Shown piece by piece: positions 1 to 8,485 of a stretch of 64,000 bases of DNA. The notes under the pieces were generated by a model, which worked only from the letters and a program-made list of their open reading frames with translations, made no database searches and was not told where the DNA came from. The translations under genes and the position numbers were made by a program. Source of the DNA: Aquimarina algiphila (GTDB lineage Bacteria; Bacteroidota; Bacteroidia; Flavobacteriales; Flavobacteriaceae). Numbering within the stretch: the first letter of the stretch is position 1; each line of letters opens with the position of its first letter. The stretch lies in NCBI RefSeq assembly GCF_007489275.1, contig NZ_VLNR01000031.1, forward strand, positions 1 through 64,000, in the 5' to 3' direction.

Positions 1-84
1 AGGAGAGTCGATGAGAAGAAAAAGAAAAAAATCGTAATTTTAACACTGAAATAAACACGCTTTTGGGAACTGTTTTGCTATGCT

Positions 85-483
85 CTATTTAAACAGGAAT
101 ACCCGGGTCAATTTCATAGGAATCTCCACATTGACCGCAGAAACATAAAGTAATATATCAATAGAACCAGAGCGAATTTCACGATGCAGCTGTAACTTAC
201 CTGTAAATTCATAAGGTTCCCTATTTTTTAAGTGCTTTTTAAATTTTTTATGTAAAAAAAGTGTGATGTGTTTTCGGGAATCTTTGTCAATAACTCGATC
301 ATAATAGTACAGGTTATTATGATAGGCTTGAGTACTCACCGATTCATAAACACCATTAAATTTAAAGGTATGTCCATTTAAATTTGAAGTTATAGAATCT
401 CTAAATAACACCAATAGTTCAGGAATATTGGTGGGAATTACTGTAGGTAAATTAACTTCTGTTGGTTTAATTTCTTCATTCAT
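85..483 (-). CDS. Hypothetical protein, possible OB-fold
   Basis: A 132-residue protein that I do not recognise as a named family. It has no signal peptide or membrane segment. The middle and C-terminal part alternates hydrophobic and charged residues (YEFTGKLQLH, then SIDILLYVSAVNV near residues 90-118), as in a small beta-barrel such as the OB domain of XseA-type proteins; that fold is only an inference. The start is the ATG at 483. It is divergent from the RadC/methyltransferase genes and 119 bp from them, so it probably belongs to the same accessory region. Confidence is in the reading frame, not in function. Confidence 0.6.
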   Translation of the reverse strand: MNEEIKPTEVNLPTVIPTNIPELLVLFRDSITSNLNGHTFKFNGVYESVSTQAYHNNLYYYDRVIDKDSRKHITLFLHKKFKKHLKNREPYEFTGKLQLHREIRSGSIDILLYVSAVNVEIPMKLTRVFLFK

Positions 484-602
484 AGCCCAAATTTATAGTT
501 TAAATCCACAATATTCAAAGCTAAACTACTAGGAATCATGAAGAATCAAAACGAATTCAATCCATAACTGTTTGGTATCATTATCCAAATAAACTATGAA
601 TA

Positions 603-1259
603 ATGTTAGATAAATCAACTAAAAGGAGAACAAAACAAAATGCTTTGAAGCTGATTACTCATAAAGCCAAGCAAATCCGACGTAAAAATGAACCTTGGAA
701 ACAGGCGATTAGTAGAGCATCAAAGCTGCTGAAATCAAAAAAATCTACTCTCAAAGGAGTTGCTAAAAAAAAGAAATTCAAATACCCCGTTTCTCTGGAA
801 GGAACTAAAGGGCAGTTTAAACCAGGGATTATTCCCGAAATAAAAATCAGTTATGTCCGGGGACGTAGAATTTTAGGCAAAGTAACTTCTCCTGATCAAG
901 TGGTCAGTACTATTCGCAAACTATTTAAAAAAGGAGCGATTGAAGGATGGGAGCATTTCTTTGTGTTGTACCTCAATAATCAAAATCAAATTATAGGTTA
1001 TAATTTACATTCAAAAGGTGGACTTACAGGCACACTTGTAGATGCCCGTATTATCTTTAGTATAGCCCTTAAAAGTTTGGCAACGGGTATTATTTTATCA
1101 CACAACCATCCTTCAGGAAGTACCAAGCCTAGTAATGGAGATATCCAGCAAACTCAAAAAATAAAGAGAATTGGAGAGTTCCACGAAATTAAAATACTGG
1201 ATCATATTATTATCACTAAGGATAATTATTATTCATTTTCTGAGGAGGGAATCCTATGA
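603..1259 (+). CDS. RadC-like JAB/MPN+ domain protein
   Basis: A 218-residue protein whose C-terminal half is a RadC-type JAB/MPN+ domain. The metal-site signature HNHPSG is at residues 167-172 with S and D following (D180), and a candidate upstream glutamate is at E117 in EGWEHFF. Residues 1-75 are very Lys/Arg-rich and replace the helix-hairpin-helix domain of chromosomal RadC. Short RadC relatives of this kind are typical of plasmids, ICEs and prophages in Bacteroidota; their role is not firmly established and a recombination-repair role is not supported here. The gene overlaps the next by ATGA, so the two are probably translationally coupled. Confidence 0.85.
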   Translation: MLDKSTKRRTKQNALKLITHKAKQIRRKNEPWKQAISRASKLLKSKKSTLKGVAKKKKFKYPVSLEGTKGQFKPGIIPEIKISYVRGRRILGKVTSPDQVVSTIRKLFKKGAIEGWEHFFVLYLNNQNQIIGYNLHSKGGLTGTLVDARIIFSIALKSLATGIILSHNHPSGSTKPSNGDIQQTQKIKRIGEFHEIKILDHIIITKDNYYSFSEEGIL

Positions 1260-2473
1260 AAGATATCATACTACTAGACCTCTTCAGTGGAATCGGTGGA
1301 TTTCCTTTAGGACTTCAACAAGCAGGATTTCGAATTAAAAAACATTTTTTTAGTGAAATAGAACCTGCAGCTATAGCCAACTATTCGTATAATTTTAAAA
1401 AAGCCATTCATGTCGGACCAATTGAAACGATTAAAAAAAACAGCCTCCCAGCTCCAGATATCATTACCTTCGGATCTCCATGTCAGGATCTTTCAATGGC
1501 TGGAAAACGGAAAGGAATTCAAGGCGAAAAAAGCAAACTCTTTTTTGAAGCCATTAGAATCCTTAACCTTTACCGACCCCGTCTGTTTATCTTTGAAAAC
1601 GTCAAAGGACTTTTCTCCAGTAACCAGGGCAAAGACTTTGAAATCGTACTTAAATCGTTTGCCAACCTTGGGGTATATGATCTCCAATGGCAATTGCTTA
1701 ATACTTCCTGGTTTCTCCCCCAAAATAGAGAGCGTATCTACCTTGTCGGATCACTTAGAAACCAACTCAGACCCCAAGTATTTCCTATCGGCCAAAGCTG
1801 TAAGGCGACTCAGAATTGCACTAGAGAAAGGCTCTCGAAAACCAACACTTCTCCGACAATCGTAACCAAAGTAGGTGATGCCAGTGTCATGACAAACCCC
1901 TTTATTTTTACCATTCGAGGTGGAAGGAAAGTAAAAGGAGGGGCTAAAGTAGAATTTAGAAAAGATGGCCGCACTAACTGTATCACCAAAGTGGATCAGG
2001 ATAATTTGGTCTTAAATGACTGGACTCCGCTGAAAGTAGAACGTACCGAAAAAGCAAAACAAATTCGAAGAGCATTCCAGCAAAAAGGAAAGGACTATGC
2101 TCCTTTTCAGGAGAAACAATTTGTTCCCAGAAAAGATGGCAAAATGGGTACAATAACTGCGCATCCACAAAACGAGAATTTATTAATCAAATTAGGTCAG
2201 GTGCGAAAACTTACTCCATTAGAATGTGAACGTTTACAGGGTTTTCCTGATGGGTGGACGCAATATGGCTTTCAAAATGGTAAGCTTGTCAACTTAAGTG
2301 ATTCAAAAAAATACCATATGCTAGGCAATGCAGTAAGCCCTCCAGTAGTGAAAAGCGTGGGAATCCGTCTTTTAACTCGCCCTTCTCTTCAGGGAGTTAC
2401 TTCAGTAGATATATTGAAAACTAAAGCGTATCAACTTCACTATTCCCTTCTCAATACAAGTCAACAGGAATAA
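1256..2473 (+). CDS. DNA (cytosine-5)-methyltransferase
   Basis: A 405-residue Dcm/HhaI-type enzyme that transfers a methyl group from SAM to C5 of cytosine. The motifs appear in the usual order: motif I DLFSGIGGF (residues 8-16), motif IV SPCQDLS with nucleophile Cys76, motif VI ENV (114-116), motif VIII QNRERIYLVG (156-165), motif IX LTPLECERLQGFP, and motif X GNAVSPPV. The region between VIII and IX, which holds the target recognition domain, is about 170 residues. No restriction enzyme gene lies on either side, so it looks like an orphan or element-borne protective methylase. It overlaps the RadC-like gene by 4 bp; the adenine methylase follows 61 bp later. Confidence 0.93.
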   Translation: MKDIILLDLFSGIGGFPLGLQQAGFRIKKHFFSEIEPAAIANYSYNFKKAIHVGPIETIKKNSLPAPDIITFGSPCQDLSMAGKRKGIQGEKSKLFFEAIRILNLYRPRLFIFENVKGLFSSNQGKDFEIVLKSFANLGVYDLQWQLLNTSWFLPQNRERIYLVGSLRNQLRPQVFPIGQSCKATQNCTRERLSKTNTSPTIVTKVGDASVMTNPFIFTIRGGRKVKGGAKVEFRKDGRTNCITKVDQDNLVLNDWTPLKVERTEKAKQIRRAFQQKGKDYAPFQEKQFVPRKDGKMGTITAHPQNENLLIKLGQVRKLTPLECERLQGFPDGWTQYGFQNGKLVNLSDSKKYHMLGNAVSPPVVKSVGIRLLTRPSLQGVTSVDILKTKAYQLHYSLLNTSQQE

Positions 2474-2534
2474 AAAAGAAGCAAGCCGAAAACTGCTTAT
2501 ACGGTTTTGATAGTATTGTATAAAAGCGTTAGTA

Positions 2535-3467
2535 TTGGAATCTCCTTTAAATGGTTTTGGAAGAATTAATAAAACCCCGATTAGCTATTATGGTGGGAAG
2601 CAGAATTTAGTAGGTCGTATCTTAAAGTTGATTCCGGAGCATAGTTTATATTGTGAACCTTTTGTGGGAGGAGCTGCGGTTTTCTTTGCTAAAGAACCTA
2701 GCGAGGTAGAGGTGATTAATGACCTTAATGGTGATATTGTGAATTTTTACCAGGTATGTAAACTGCAATTCTCAAAACTTCAAAAACTTATACAGGCCAC
2801 TCCTCACAGTCGAAAGCTGCATTCTGAAGCGGCAAATATCCTTAAGGATCCTTCAGAAAAAGACAAGATCAAAAGAGCCTGGGCAATTTGGGTACAAACC
2901 AATATGAGTTTTTCTTCCAGAATATATGGAGGCTATGCTTACGAGCGAAAGTCTGGAGGTACTACCAGAACCATATTAAATAAGAAAAACCGATTTACTA
3001 TAGAAATATGTGAGCGTTTAGATCAGGTCGATATTGAATGCAATGATGCCTTAAAAGTAATAGAAAGCAGAGATACTAAAGAGAGCTTCTTTTATATTGA
3101 TCCTCCGTATTTCAATTCTGATATGGGGCATTATGGTGGGTATACCATAAAAGATTTTGAAGCACTATTAAAACTCTTAAGAACAATCAAGGGTAAATTT
3201 CTACTTAGTAGTTATCCTTCGGAAATTTTAGATAAGTACACTAAAAAGAAAAAATGGTTTACGCATTCCCTGGAGCAAACAATAAGTGTTACCAAAAACA
3301 ATCGTGACAAGAAGAAAATCGAAGTATTTACTGCGAATTATGATATTTCAAAACGCATGGAAGAGTTAAATGGGGTTGAACGATCTTGTATTTCACTTCG
3401 AATAGAAGCCCTACAATTACAATTAGCACTACTAAACCCGAATCAAACCGAAGCATCCCGAAAGTAA
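2535..3467 (+). CDS. DNA adenine N6-methyltransferase, Dam/D12 class
   Basis: A 310-residue class-alpha (D12) adenine methylase. The N-terminal SYYGGKQNLVGRIL (residues 17-30) and EPFVGGAAVFF (41-51) correspond to the SAM-binding motifs X and I, and DPPY at 189-192 is the catalytic motif IV. The only plausible start is TTG at 2535: an in-frame TAG lies 24 bp upstream and the next ATG would remove the SAM site. With the preceding C5 enzyme this gives two methylases of different chemistry in tandem with no cognate endonuclease, as in phages and conjugative elements that mask their DNA from restriction (inference). Target sequence is unknown. Confidence 0.9.
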   Translation: MESPLNGFGRINKTPISYYGGKQNLVGRILKLIPEHSLYCEPFVGGAAVFFAKEPSEVEVINDLNGDIVNFYQVCKLQFSKLQKLIQATPHSRKLHSEAANILKDPSEKDKIKRAWAIWVQTNMSFSSRIYGGYAYERKSGGTTRTILNKKNRFTIEICERLDQVDIECNDALKVIESRDTKESFFYIDPPYFNSDMGHYGGYTIKDFEALLKLLRTIKGKFLLSSYPSEILDKYTKKKKWFTHSLEQTISVTKNNRDKKKIEVFTANYDISKRMEELNGVERSCISLRIEALQLQLALLNPNQTEASRK

Positions 3468-3494
3468 GCCCCCTCGTAATTCTATTATTGTTAA

Positions 3495-4709
3495 ATGAAA
3501 ACCGAGCGTATTACTTTTGAAAACTACCAGCAATCAATTCAAAAAATTGATATCAATTCATTGCCTGAAATACTGCAAAAAGGGCATGAATTTTTTATAG
3601 AAGCGGAATCTTATTACAACAAAGAACAGGATATCAGAGAAACTATTGATATCTATCTTGAGCAATTGAATAATCACCAATCAGCCAATACCGAACTTGG
3701 TCAGTTGTTTTCTTCTGCAGGAATTGATTTAGTAGATGGGTTTTTAAAAATGCACAATACCGTACAATCTAAAGATGAGCTTCGAGAATATATTTTTGAA
3801 TTACAACGAGCCGTTTCTAAAAAATTAATTACAAAAGAGGATCCTAATGCACCTCATGTCGAAAAAATCCAAGACAAATTAATACACCAGCATAATGAAA
3901 TGTTGATGCAAAATGAAGTACGTATTTTTATCAATCGAAAATGGAGAAAAGAGCTTCAGAGAATAATAAGTAATACCAATGTTGGACAAGAACTTTATGG
4001 AAGTTATGATCCTTTACCTGAAGGTGATTTTTTAGGTAATCCCGAATCTGAAGAACTTTTTACACCCATAAATGCTAATATTAAAGAATCTACCATTCCT
4101 ACTTTTCGTTTACTTGGTGCTTTTGGGGGTTTTTTAGGAGATTTAGAAAAGTTCGAACTCGCCATGACTGTTGAAGGGGATCAGGGAGGAGGGAAAACTA
4201 GGTTTACTTATCAATTGGCAGATGCCTTTGCTGACCTTGGAAATCGTATTGCTTTCTTTTCTTTAGAAATTGGAAAGCGTTCGGATCTGATTACTCGAAT
4301 GAAAGAGGAATACCTAAAACCACAGAATCAAAGCTCTATTTTTATTACAGATCAAATTCCTGAAGGCTATGATACGATTTCAAAAGCTGCAAATAGTTTT
4401 GATGTAATTGTTATTGATAGCTGGAATAAAACAGGGTTACCATCTCAAGATTTTGACCGTTTGCGTAAGCAACATCCCAATACTATTTTTATTATCATTT
4501 TCCAGCGTACTACTCAAAAGACCATAAGAGGAGGTACTGCTCCATTGTATGATGCTGGAATCAATATTGAAGTAGTGAAAGTAGATGATACCTTTCAAAA
4601 TAATTATGCTACTACTACTAAAAATAGGTATGGAGTGACAGGTATTAAATACAACATCTTCACAAAGCAAATTACAGGTGCAGCAGTAATACAAGAACCT
4701 CTTATTTAA
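3495..4709 (+). CDS. RecA/DnaB-like P-loop ATPase of a mobile element
   Basis: A 404-residue protein with a RecA-like ATPase core in its C-terminal half. Walker A is GDQGGGKT (residues 228-235) and the Walker B strand is FDVIVIDSW (302-310); a glutamate in FFSLEIG (about 254-260) sits where DnaB/RadA-type ATPases place their catalytic Glu. The N-terminal 200 residues are mainly helical and not recognised. The order of elements resembles DnaB/RadA-like ATPases more than transporters. It follows the Dam gene by 27 bp and precedes the membrane protein by 12 bp, so all are probably in one operon. It may process or replicate element DNA, but no partner gene is visible to say which. Confidence 0.7.
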   Translation: MKTERITFENYQQSIQKIDINSLPEILQKGHEFFIEAESYYNKEQDIRETIDIYLEQLNNHQSANTELGQLFSSAGIDLVDGFLKMHNTVQSKDELREYIFELQRAVSKKLITKEDPNAPHVEKIQDKLIHQHNEMLMQNEVRIFINRKWRKELQRIISNTNVGQELYGSYDPLPEGDFLGNPESEELFTPINANIKESTIPTFRLLGAFGGFLGDLEKFELAMTVEGDQGGGKTRFTYQLADAFADLGNRIAFFSLEIGKRSDLITRMKEEYLKPQNQSSIFITDQIPEGYDTISKAANSFDVIVIDSWNKTGLPSQDFDRLRKQHPNTIFIIIFQRTTQKTIRGGTAPLYDAGINIEVVKVDDTFQNNYATTTKNRYGVTGIKYNIFTKQITGAAVIQEPLI

Positions 4710-4721
4710 TTTTAAATTAGT

Positions 4722-5351
4722 ATGAAATATTATATAGACCTTTTAAAAACCATATGGAAATTGCTCCCCATAGCTTTGACTATTGTATTAGTTATTTTGT
4801 TTTTCTCCTGGGGAAAGGAACGACAAAAAGTGATTGATTTTAAAAAAGTTCAAAAAGTGCAATTTCAGGAAATTCAAAAATGGAAAAACAAAGAAGGAAG
4901 GAGTCATGCAAGAGCAGAAGCAGCGGAGATCAATGCTAAAAATGCAAAGTTAGTTTTAAATGAGGAGCTGCATAAAATGCTACGAAAAGAAGTAGGAAAC
5001 TTGAAGCGTAATCTAATTAGTTATGCTACTGTTAAGTCTTCTACTGGGGGTAATTTCAAAACAAAAGGAAAGGATACTATAATTAAATTAAAATCACTCC
5101 CTGCAAAAAAGTTTAACATTCGCAATTCAGATCTCAATTTTAGAGGACTTTACATTCCAGAACAGGATACACTTATGGCTCATTATAAAGTCATCCATGA
5201 TTTTGATTTCATATACTACTATAAAAAACCAGGGAAAAGACCTTGGAATTTATTTCGTAGAAAGCGAGCTGTTGCAGAAATTAAATTTAAAAATCACGGT
5301 TCTCAAGCAGATAGCTTGTTTACGGTGATACTGGAAAGAAGAAACAAATAA
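4722..5351 (+). CDS. Membrane-anchored coiled-coil protein, phage-like
   Basis: A 209-residue protein with one N-terminal membrane segment (about residues 11-29, LLPIALTIVLVILFFSW), a charged helical region rich in Lys/Glu/Ala (34-90, likely coiled coil), and a basic C-terminal part with an aromatic stretch (DFDFIYYYKK) followed by RRKRAV. This layout (TM, coiled coil, small beta-rich tail ending in a basic patch) is common among small proteins of Bacteroidota prophages, some of which are suspected spanin-like lysis proteins. The resemblance is architectural only. It is the last gene of the 603-5351 run, and a hairpin follows directly. Confidence 0.6.
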   Translation: MKYYIDLLKTIWKLLPIALTIVLVILFFSWGKERQKVIDFKKVQKVQFQEIQKWKNKEGRSHARAEAAEINAKNAKLVLNEELHKMLRKEVGNLKRNLISYATVKSSTGGNFKTKGKDTIIKLKSLPAKKFNIRNSDLNFRGLYIPEQDTLMAHYKVIHDFDFIYYYKKPGKRPWNLFRRKRAVAEIKFKNHGSQADSLFTVILERRNK

Positions 5352-5378
5352 ACCACTTCTTTTTATTCTTTAAGTGGT
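5352..5378 (+). terminator. Weak hairpin after the methylase operon
   Basis: ACCACTT (5352-5358) pairs with AAGTGGT (5372-5378) across a 13-nt loop, followed by CTTTC. It begins right after the stop codon at 5351. The stem is short and the T run poor, so termination may be partial. Confidence 0.4.
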
Positions 5379-5609
5379 CTTTCACAACCTTATTACTCGT
5401 AATTCCAGTTGCTCATTTCGCTCCAATTAACTCCTAACCACTTAACGATAGTACATTATTTTACGATCTCTTAGCCCTTTTTTATTTGGATTATCTCCCA
5501 TATTCCTCATTTATTAGGAATTTTAATGTAATGACTTTAGCAAATATTACTATATCAAAACCTTTTATAAAGATCGTATTGTTTTGCATTACAATTAGTT
5601 GAAAAATAT

Positions 5610-5617
5610 TACATTTG
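5610..5617 (+). promoter_or_regulatory. Putative -7 box of helicase gene
   Basis: TACATTTG matches the Bacteroidetes -7 consensus TAnnTTTG. A start site near 5625 would give a leader of about 85 nt that includes the hairpin at 5628-5664. No clear -33 TTG at the expected spacing. Confidence 0.4.
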
Positions 5618-5627
5618 AGTAATTAAT

Positions 5628-5670
5628 ACCCCTAATTTCAAATTGAAGCTTTGATTTTGGGGGTTTTATT
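5628..5670 (+). terminator. Terminator-like hairpin in helicase leader
   Basis: ACCCCTAA (5628-5635) pairs with TTGGGGGT (5657-5664, one G-T pair), two mismatches follow, then TCAAA (5638-5642) pairs with TTTGA (5650-5654); the tail is TTTATTTTAAAA. It can act as an intrinsic terminator or attenuator between the candidate promoter and the ATG at 5708. Confidence 0.45.
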
Positions 5671-5707
5671 TTAAAAAACAATTTCACCAACTTAAAATTA
5701 TTTCTTC

Positions 5708-8206
5708 ATGGGCTTTTTTGATGAAAAAAACAAAGAATTTGACAGACCGGTACTACCTATAGACCCTATAGAGCTTTATTATTCGTTCAGTAAAGACAAT
5801 AAGTATAATCTACTATGGGCAGCCCAAGAAGAGGTTTTAAAAAAATGGCATGAGCAAAGAGATTCAATTAACTTACTCATCAAAATGAATACTGGAGCAG
5901 GAAAAACATTGACAGGTTTAATAATACTCTATTCTAAAATGTTAGAATTTAATAAACCCGTTGTCTACTTATGTCCAGACAATCAACTCTTATCCCAAGT
6001 TGTTGATCAATCTAAAATGTCTGGAATTCCAACTTGTGTGATAGATGAGAATAATGATTTTCCGGAAGAATTTCTTAATTCAGAAGCAATTTTAATAACT
6101 ACAGTAAATAGAATGTTCAATAGTAAAAACATTTTTGACCGAGATAGAGTAATTCCTATAGCAGTCCTTTTTGATGATGCACATAGAGCTGTCCAAAGTA
6201 TTATTGATAGTTTTACCATAACAATAGCAGATACTCATAAACTGTATGACGAATTACGAAAACTCTTCAAAGAGGACTTAAAAAAACAATCTACAGCCCT
6301 TTATGAAATGCTAAAAACAGGTGCTAGTGGGTATAACATGAAAGTCCCCTATTGGGCCTGGATCGACAAAAAAGATAATGTGAATGCTCTTTTAGCCCCA
6401 TATGTAGGTGAAAAAGCAACCTTGCTCTTTAAATGGGGTTTATTTCATAACAACTATGATCAGCATGACCTTTACTTCGCTCATAATAAATTAGAAATTT
6501 CTCCCAAAATATCACAAGTGAGTAATGTCGCTGCCTATGAAGGCTCCTCTTTTAAATATGCATTATCTGCAACATTTGTTAATGACCATGCTATTCTAAA
6601 AGACTTGAATTTTAATAAAGATTCAATCCTTAATCCAATAATACCTACAGATAGAAAAGATTATGGAGAACGCTTGATTTTAACCCCTAAAAGATATTAT
6701 CCAGAGATTTCTATTGATGACGAAATTAAAATCCTAAATCATCATATAGAAAAAGAGCACAATGTTGTCATACTGGTTCCAAATATGATAGACGCACGTT
6801 GGTGGAAAAAAAGAGGAGCAATTATTGCGGATAAGACAAATATCGAAGATGTAATTGACCAACTTAAAACATCAAAGGGAAACCTCGTTGTTTTTTTAAA
6901 CAGATACGAAGGAATAGACTTAAGTGGAGATTCTTGTAATGTTCTTGTTATTTACAATCACCCTAAATTTAGATCACTCAAAAATAGTTATTACGAAGAT
7001 ATCCATCACGAAACAAGAGCCAATTATGTTGCTCAAACTATTGAACAAGGAATGGGAAGAAGTGTACGTTCAGGAAATGATTTTAGTGTAGTTTACCTTA
7101 TGGGCAGAGATGTTCTAAAATTTTTAAGATATAAGGAAAATCACAAATTCTTTAATGACCACACTCAAAAGCAAATCCGTATGGGACTCAATTTAATGCA
7201 AGGTAAAGAACTTAATGATACGAATATTATAGATGTAATTACTACTGCTGCGGATTCCTGTTTGTCTCAAGAAACTGGATGGAAAACTTATTACAGAGGA
7301 TTTATGGATAAAGAAAAAATTGAGAAATCTGTATCAAGAGAATTAAACTTAGAAATTAATGAGCTAGAGAAAAAAGCAACTTCATTATTTCTTCAAAAAG
7401 AAAATAAGGAAGCAGAAAAACTAATACATGAAATTATTCGTAAAGATATCAATCCAATTCAAAAAGCATGGTACTATCAAATGCTAGGGAATTTTATTTA
7501 TCCCATCAACCCACAACAAGCAAATAATTATCAAATAAGAAGTAAATCCATTAGTAGTCACATGCTAGAACCTTTTATGGGCAAACAGCAATTCAAAAAA
7601 CAAGTTTCTGAAGCTCAAATGAAAAAAGCTTTAGATTTTATTAGGTCATTTGATACAAAACACGATCTTCTGCTTTTCATTTCTGAAATATCAAAAGATT
7701 TGATTTATATAGAAAGTACAGAATCCCCTGACTATTTTGAAGCAGCGTTAAAAGATTTAGGAAAACTACTTGGTTACGAATCAAGCAGGCCTGAAAAAGA
7801 GCTTAAAGAAGGTCCTGATGCATTATGGGGGTCAAAACATTTCCACTTTATTCTCGAAGCTAAATCCCATAAAAAACCAAGCAACAGAATTTACAAATCA
7901 GAAATAGAACAACTTCTCTCTTCTAAAATATGGTTTAAAGAAAAATACATTACAGAAACTATAACATTGATGATTACACTACAAGCGAACTCTCAAAGAG
8001 AAAATGGTGTAGGCATTGATGAAAATATGTTCGTCATTGATCAACAATGTTTAGATAAACTTAAAGATTCCATATCTAAACTACATTCTTTCATTTCTAA
8101 TTCGGACTATGATATAATAACTGAAGAGTCAATAAAATTAGAGTATCATAAGCTTAATCTAAATGCAAAAGCCTTTATTCAAAACTATTTGAAGGTCATC
8201 AAATGA
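5708..8206 (+). CDS. SF2 helicase fused to PD-(D/E)xK nuclease; candidate defence protein
   Basis: An 832-residue two-part protein. The N-terminal SF2 core has motif I NTGAGKT (61-67), motif II DDAH (156-159, a DExH variant), motif III SAT (287-289), motif V-like RYEGIDLSG (399-407) and motif VI QGMGRSVRSG (447-456). A helical, repeat-like linker covers about 540-650. The C-terminus carries a restriction-endonuclease-like site: GPDALW with D704, then ILEAKS with E717 and K719, the D...ExK triad of PD-(D/E)xK nucleases. No signal peptide or membrane segment. It stands alone between two terminators, next to the tRNA-Leu scar. Helicase-nuclease fusions at such sites often act against phages or plasmids; that role is inferred. 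Confidence 0.85.
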   Translation: MGFFDEKNKEFDRPVLPIDPIELYYSFSKDNKYNLLWAAQEEVLKKWHEQRDSINLLIKMNTGAGKTLTGLIILYSKMLEFNKPVVYLCPDNQLLSQVVDQSKMSGIPTCVIDENNDFPEEFLNSEAILITTVNRMFNSKNIFDRDRVIPIAVLFDDAHRAVQSIIDSFTITIADTHKLYDELRKLFKEDLKKQSTALYEMLKTGASGYNMKVPYWAWIDKKDNVNALLAPYVGEKATLLFKWGLFHNNYDQHDLYFAHNKLEISPKISQVSNVAAYEGSSFKYALSATFVNDHAILKDLNFNKDSILNPIIPTDRKDYGERLILTPKRYYPEISIDDEIKILNHHIEKEHNVVILVPNMIDARWWKKRGAIIADKTNIEDVIDQLKTSKGNLVVFLNRYEGIDLSGDSCNVLVIYNHPKFRSLKNSYYEDIHHETRANYVAQTIEQGMGRSVRSGNDFSVVYLMGRDVLKFLRYKENHKFFNDHTQKQIRMGLNLMQGKELNDTNIIDVITTAADSCLSQETGWKTYYRGFMDKEKIEKSVSRELNLEINELEKKATSLFLQKENKEAEKLIHEIIRKDINPIQKAWYYQMLGNFIYPINPQQANNYQIRSKSISSHMLEPFMGKQQFKKQVSEAQMKKALDFIRSFDTKHDLLLFISEISKDLIYIESTESPDYFEAALKDLGKLLGYESSRPEKELKEGPDALWGSKHFHFILEAKSHKKPSNRIYKSEIEQLLSSKIWFKEKYITETITLMITLQANSQRENGVGIDENMFVIDQQCLDKLKDSISKLHSFISNSDYDIITEESIKLEYHKLNLNAKAFIQNYLKVIK

Positions 8207-8210
8207 AATA

Positions 8211-8241
8211 AAAAAGCTCCGTATTAAATACGGAGCTTTTT
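8211..8241. terminator. Perfect bidirectional terminator
   Basis: A 13-bp perfect stem (8211-8223 with 8229-8241) with loop TTAAA, A run on one side and T run on the other. It serves the helicase gene on the plus strand and the tRNA-Leu transcript on the minus strand. Confidence 0.9.
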
Positions 8242-8245
8242 GTTG

Positions 8246-8327
8246 TACCAAAGGCGGGAATCGAACCCGCACGCCCTAAGGCAACAGATTTTGAATCTGT
8301 CATGTCTACCAATTCCATCACTTTGGC
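8246..8327 (-). tRNA. tRNA-Leu (anticodon CAA)
   Basis: On the minus strand the 82-nt sequence folds as a class II tRNA. The acceptor GCCAAAG pairs with CTTTGGT (one G-T pair), the anticodon stem ACAGA/TCTGT encloses loop TTCAAAA giving anticodon CAA, a long variable arm follows, and the T arm contains GGTTCGATTCC. The CCA end is not fully encoded (ACAA follows the acceptor). It lies between the helicase terminator and a truncated tRNA-Leu copy. Confidence 0.93.
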
Positions 8328-8442
8328 ATTTGTGCGATTTGTTTAACCTATGTTTAACCCTAAGCAAAAAAATCATTTCATTTTTTCAATTTAAACAACT
8401 TAAAATCAGTTATTTAAACTTAATTTATTCAAAAAATATGCT

Positions 8443-8485
8443 TGGATTTTGAATCCAGCGCGTCTACCAATTCCGCCACTCGAGC
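8443..8485 (-). pseudogene. Truncated tRNA-Leu: 5' half only, likely attachment-site scar
   Basis: On the minus strand from 8485 the sequence gives a tRNA-Leu acceptor 5' strand (GCTCGAG), the D arm (GGCGGAATTGGTAGACGCG) and an anticodon arm CTGGA-TTCAAAA-TCCA, again CAA. After TCCA the similarity stops and AT-rich DNA follows, so variable arm, T arm and 3' acceptor are missing. It shares the D arm and the TTCAAAA loop with the intact tRNA-Leu 115 bp away but differs in the stems. It is best read as a tRNA gene cut within its anticodon arm by an integrating element or a deletion. The other end of such an element would lie left of this window. Confidence 0.7.

Larger units (their letters stand above)
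5379..5707. other. Intergenic leader before helicase gene
   Basis: About 330 bp with no credible open frame. It contains a TAnnTTTG box at 5610-5617 and a terminator-like hairpin at 5628-5664, both listed separately. Base composition is very AT-rich; I see no repeats or RNA gene. Confidence 0.5.
603..8485. mobile_element. Putative right end of an integrated element
   Basis: The genes are of accessory type (RadC-like, two orphan methylases, RecA-like ATPase, phage-like membrane protein, helicase-nuclease) and the block stops at a broken tRNA-Leu directly before core gene prs. No integrase, transposase, relaxase or capsid gene is visible in the window, and the left boundary is not seen, so the type of element (prophage, ICE or island) is undetermined. 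Confidence 0.4.

Noticed and set aside
1..84. Open frame from the window edge ending at TAA 52-54 (Lys-rich), or one ending at 37
   Set aside because: Two different frames both end in Lys-rich tails here and only 17 codons are visible, so I cannot say which, if either, is the 3' end of a real gene.
1410..2168. Open frames inside the cytosine methyltransferase gene on both strands
   Set aside because: They overlap a gene with all C5-methylase motifs in order and have no recognisable features.
8240..8452. 70-codon open frame on the plus strand
   Set aside because: It lies antisense across the tRNA-Leu and the tRNA fragment; it is an artefact of tRNA sequence.
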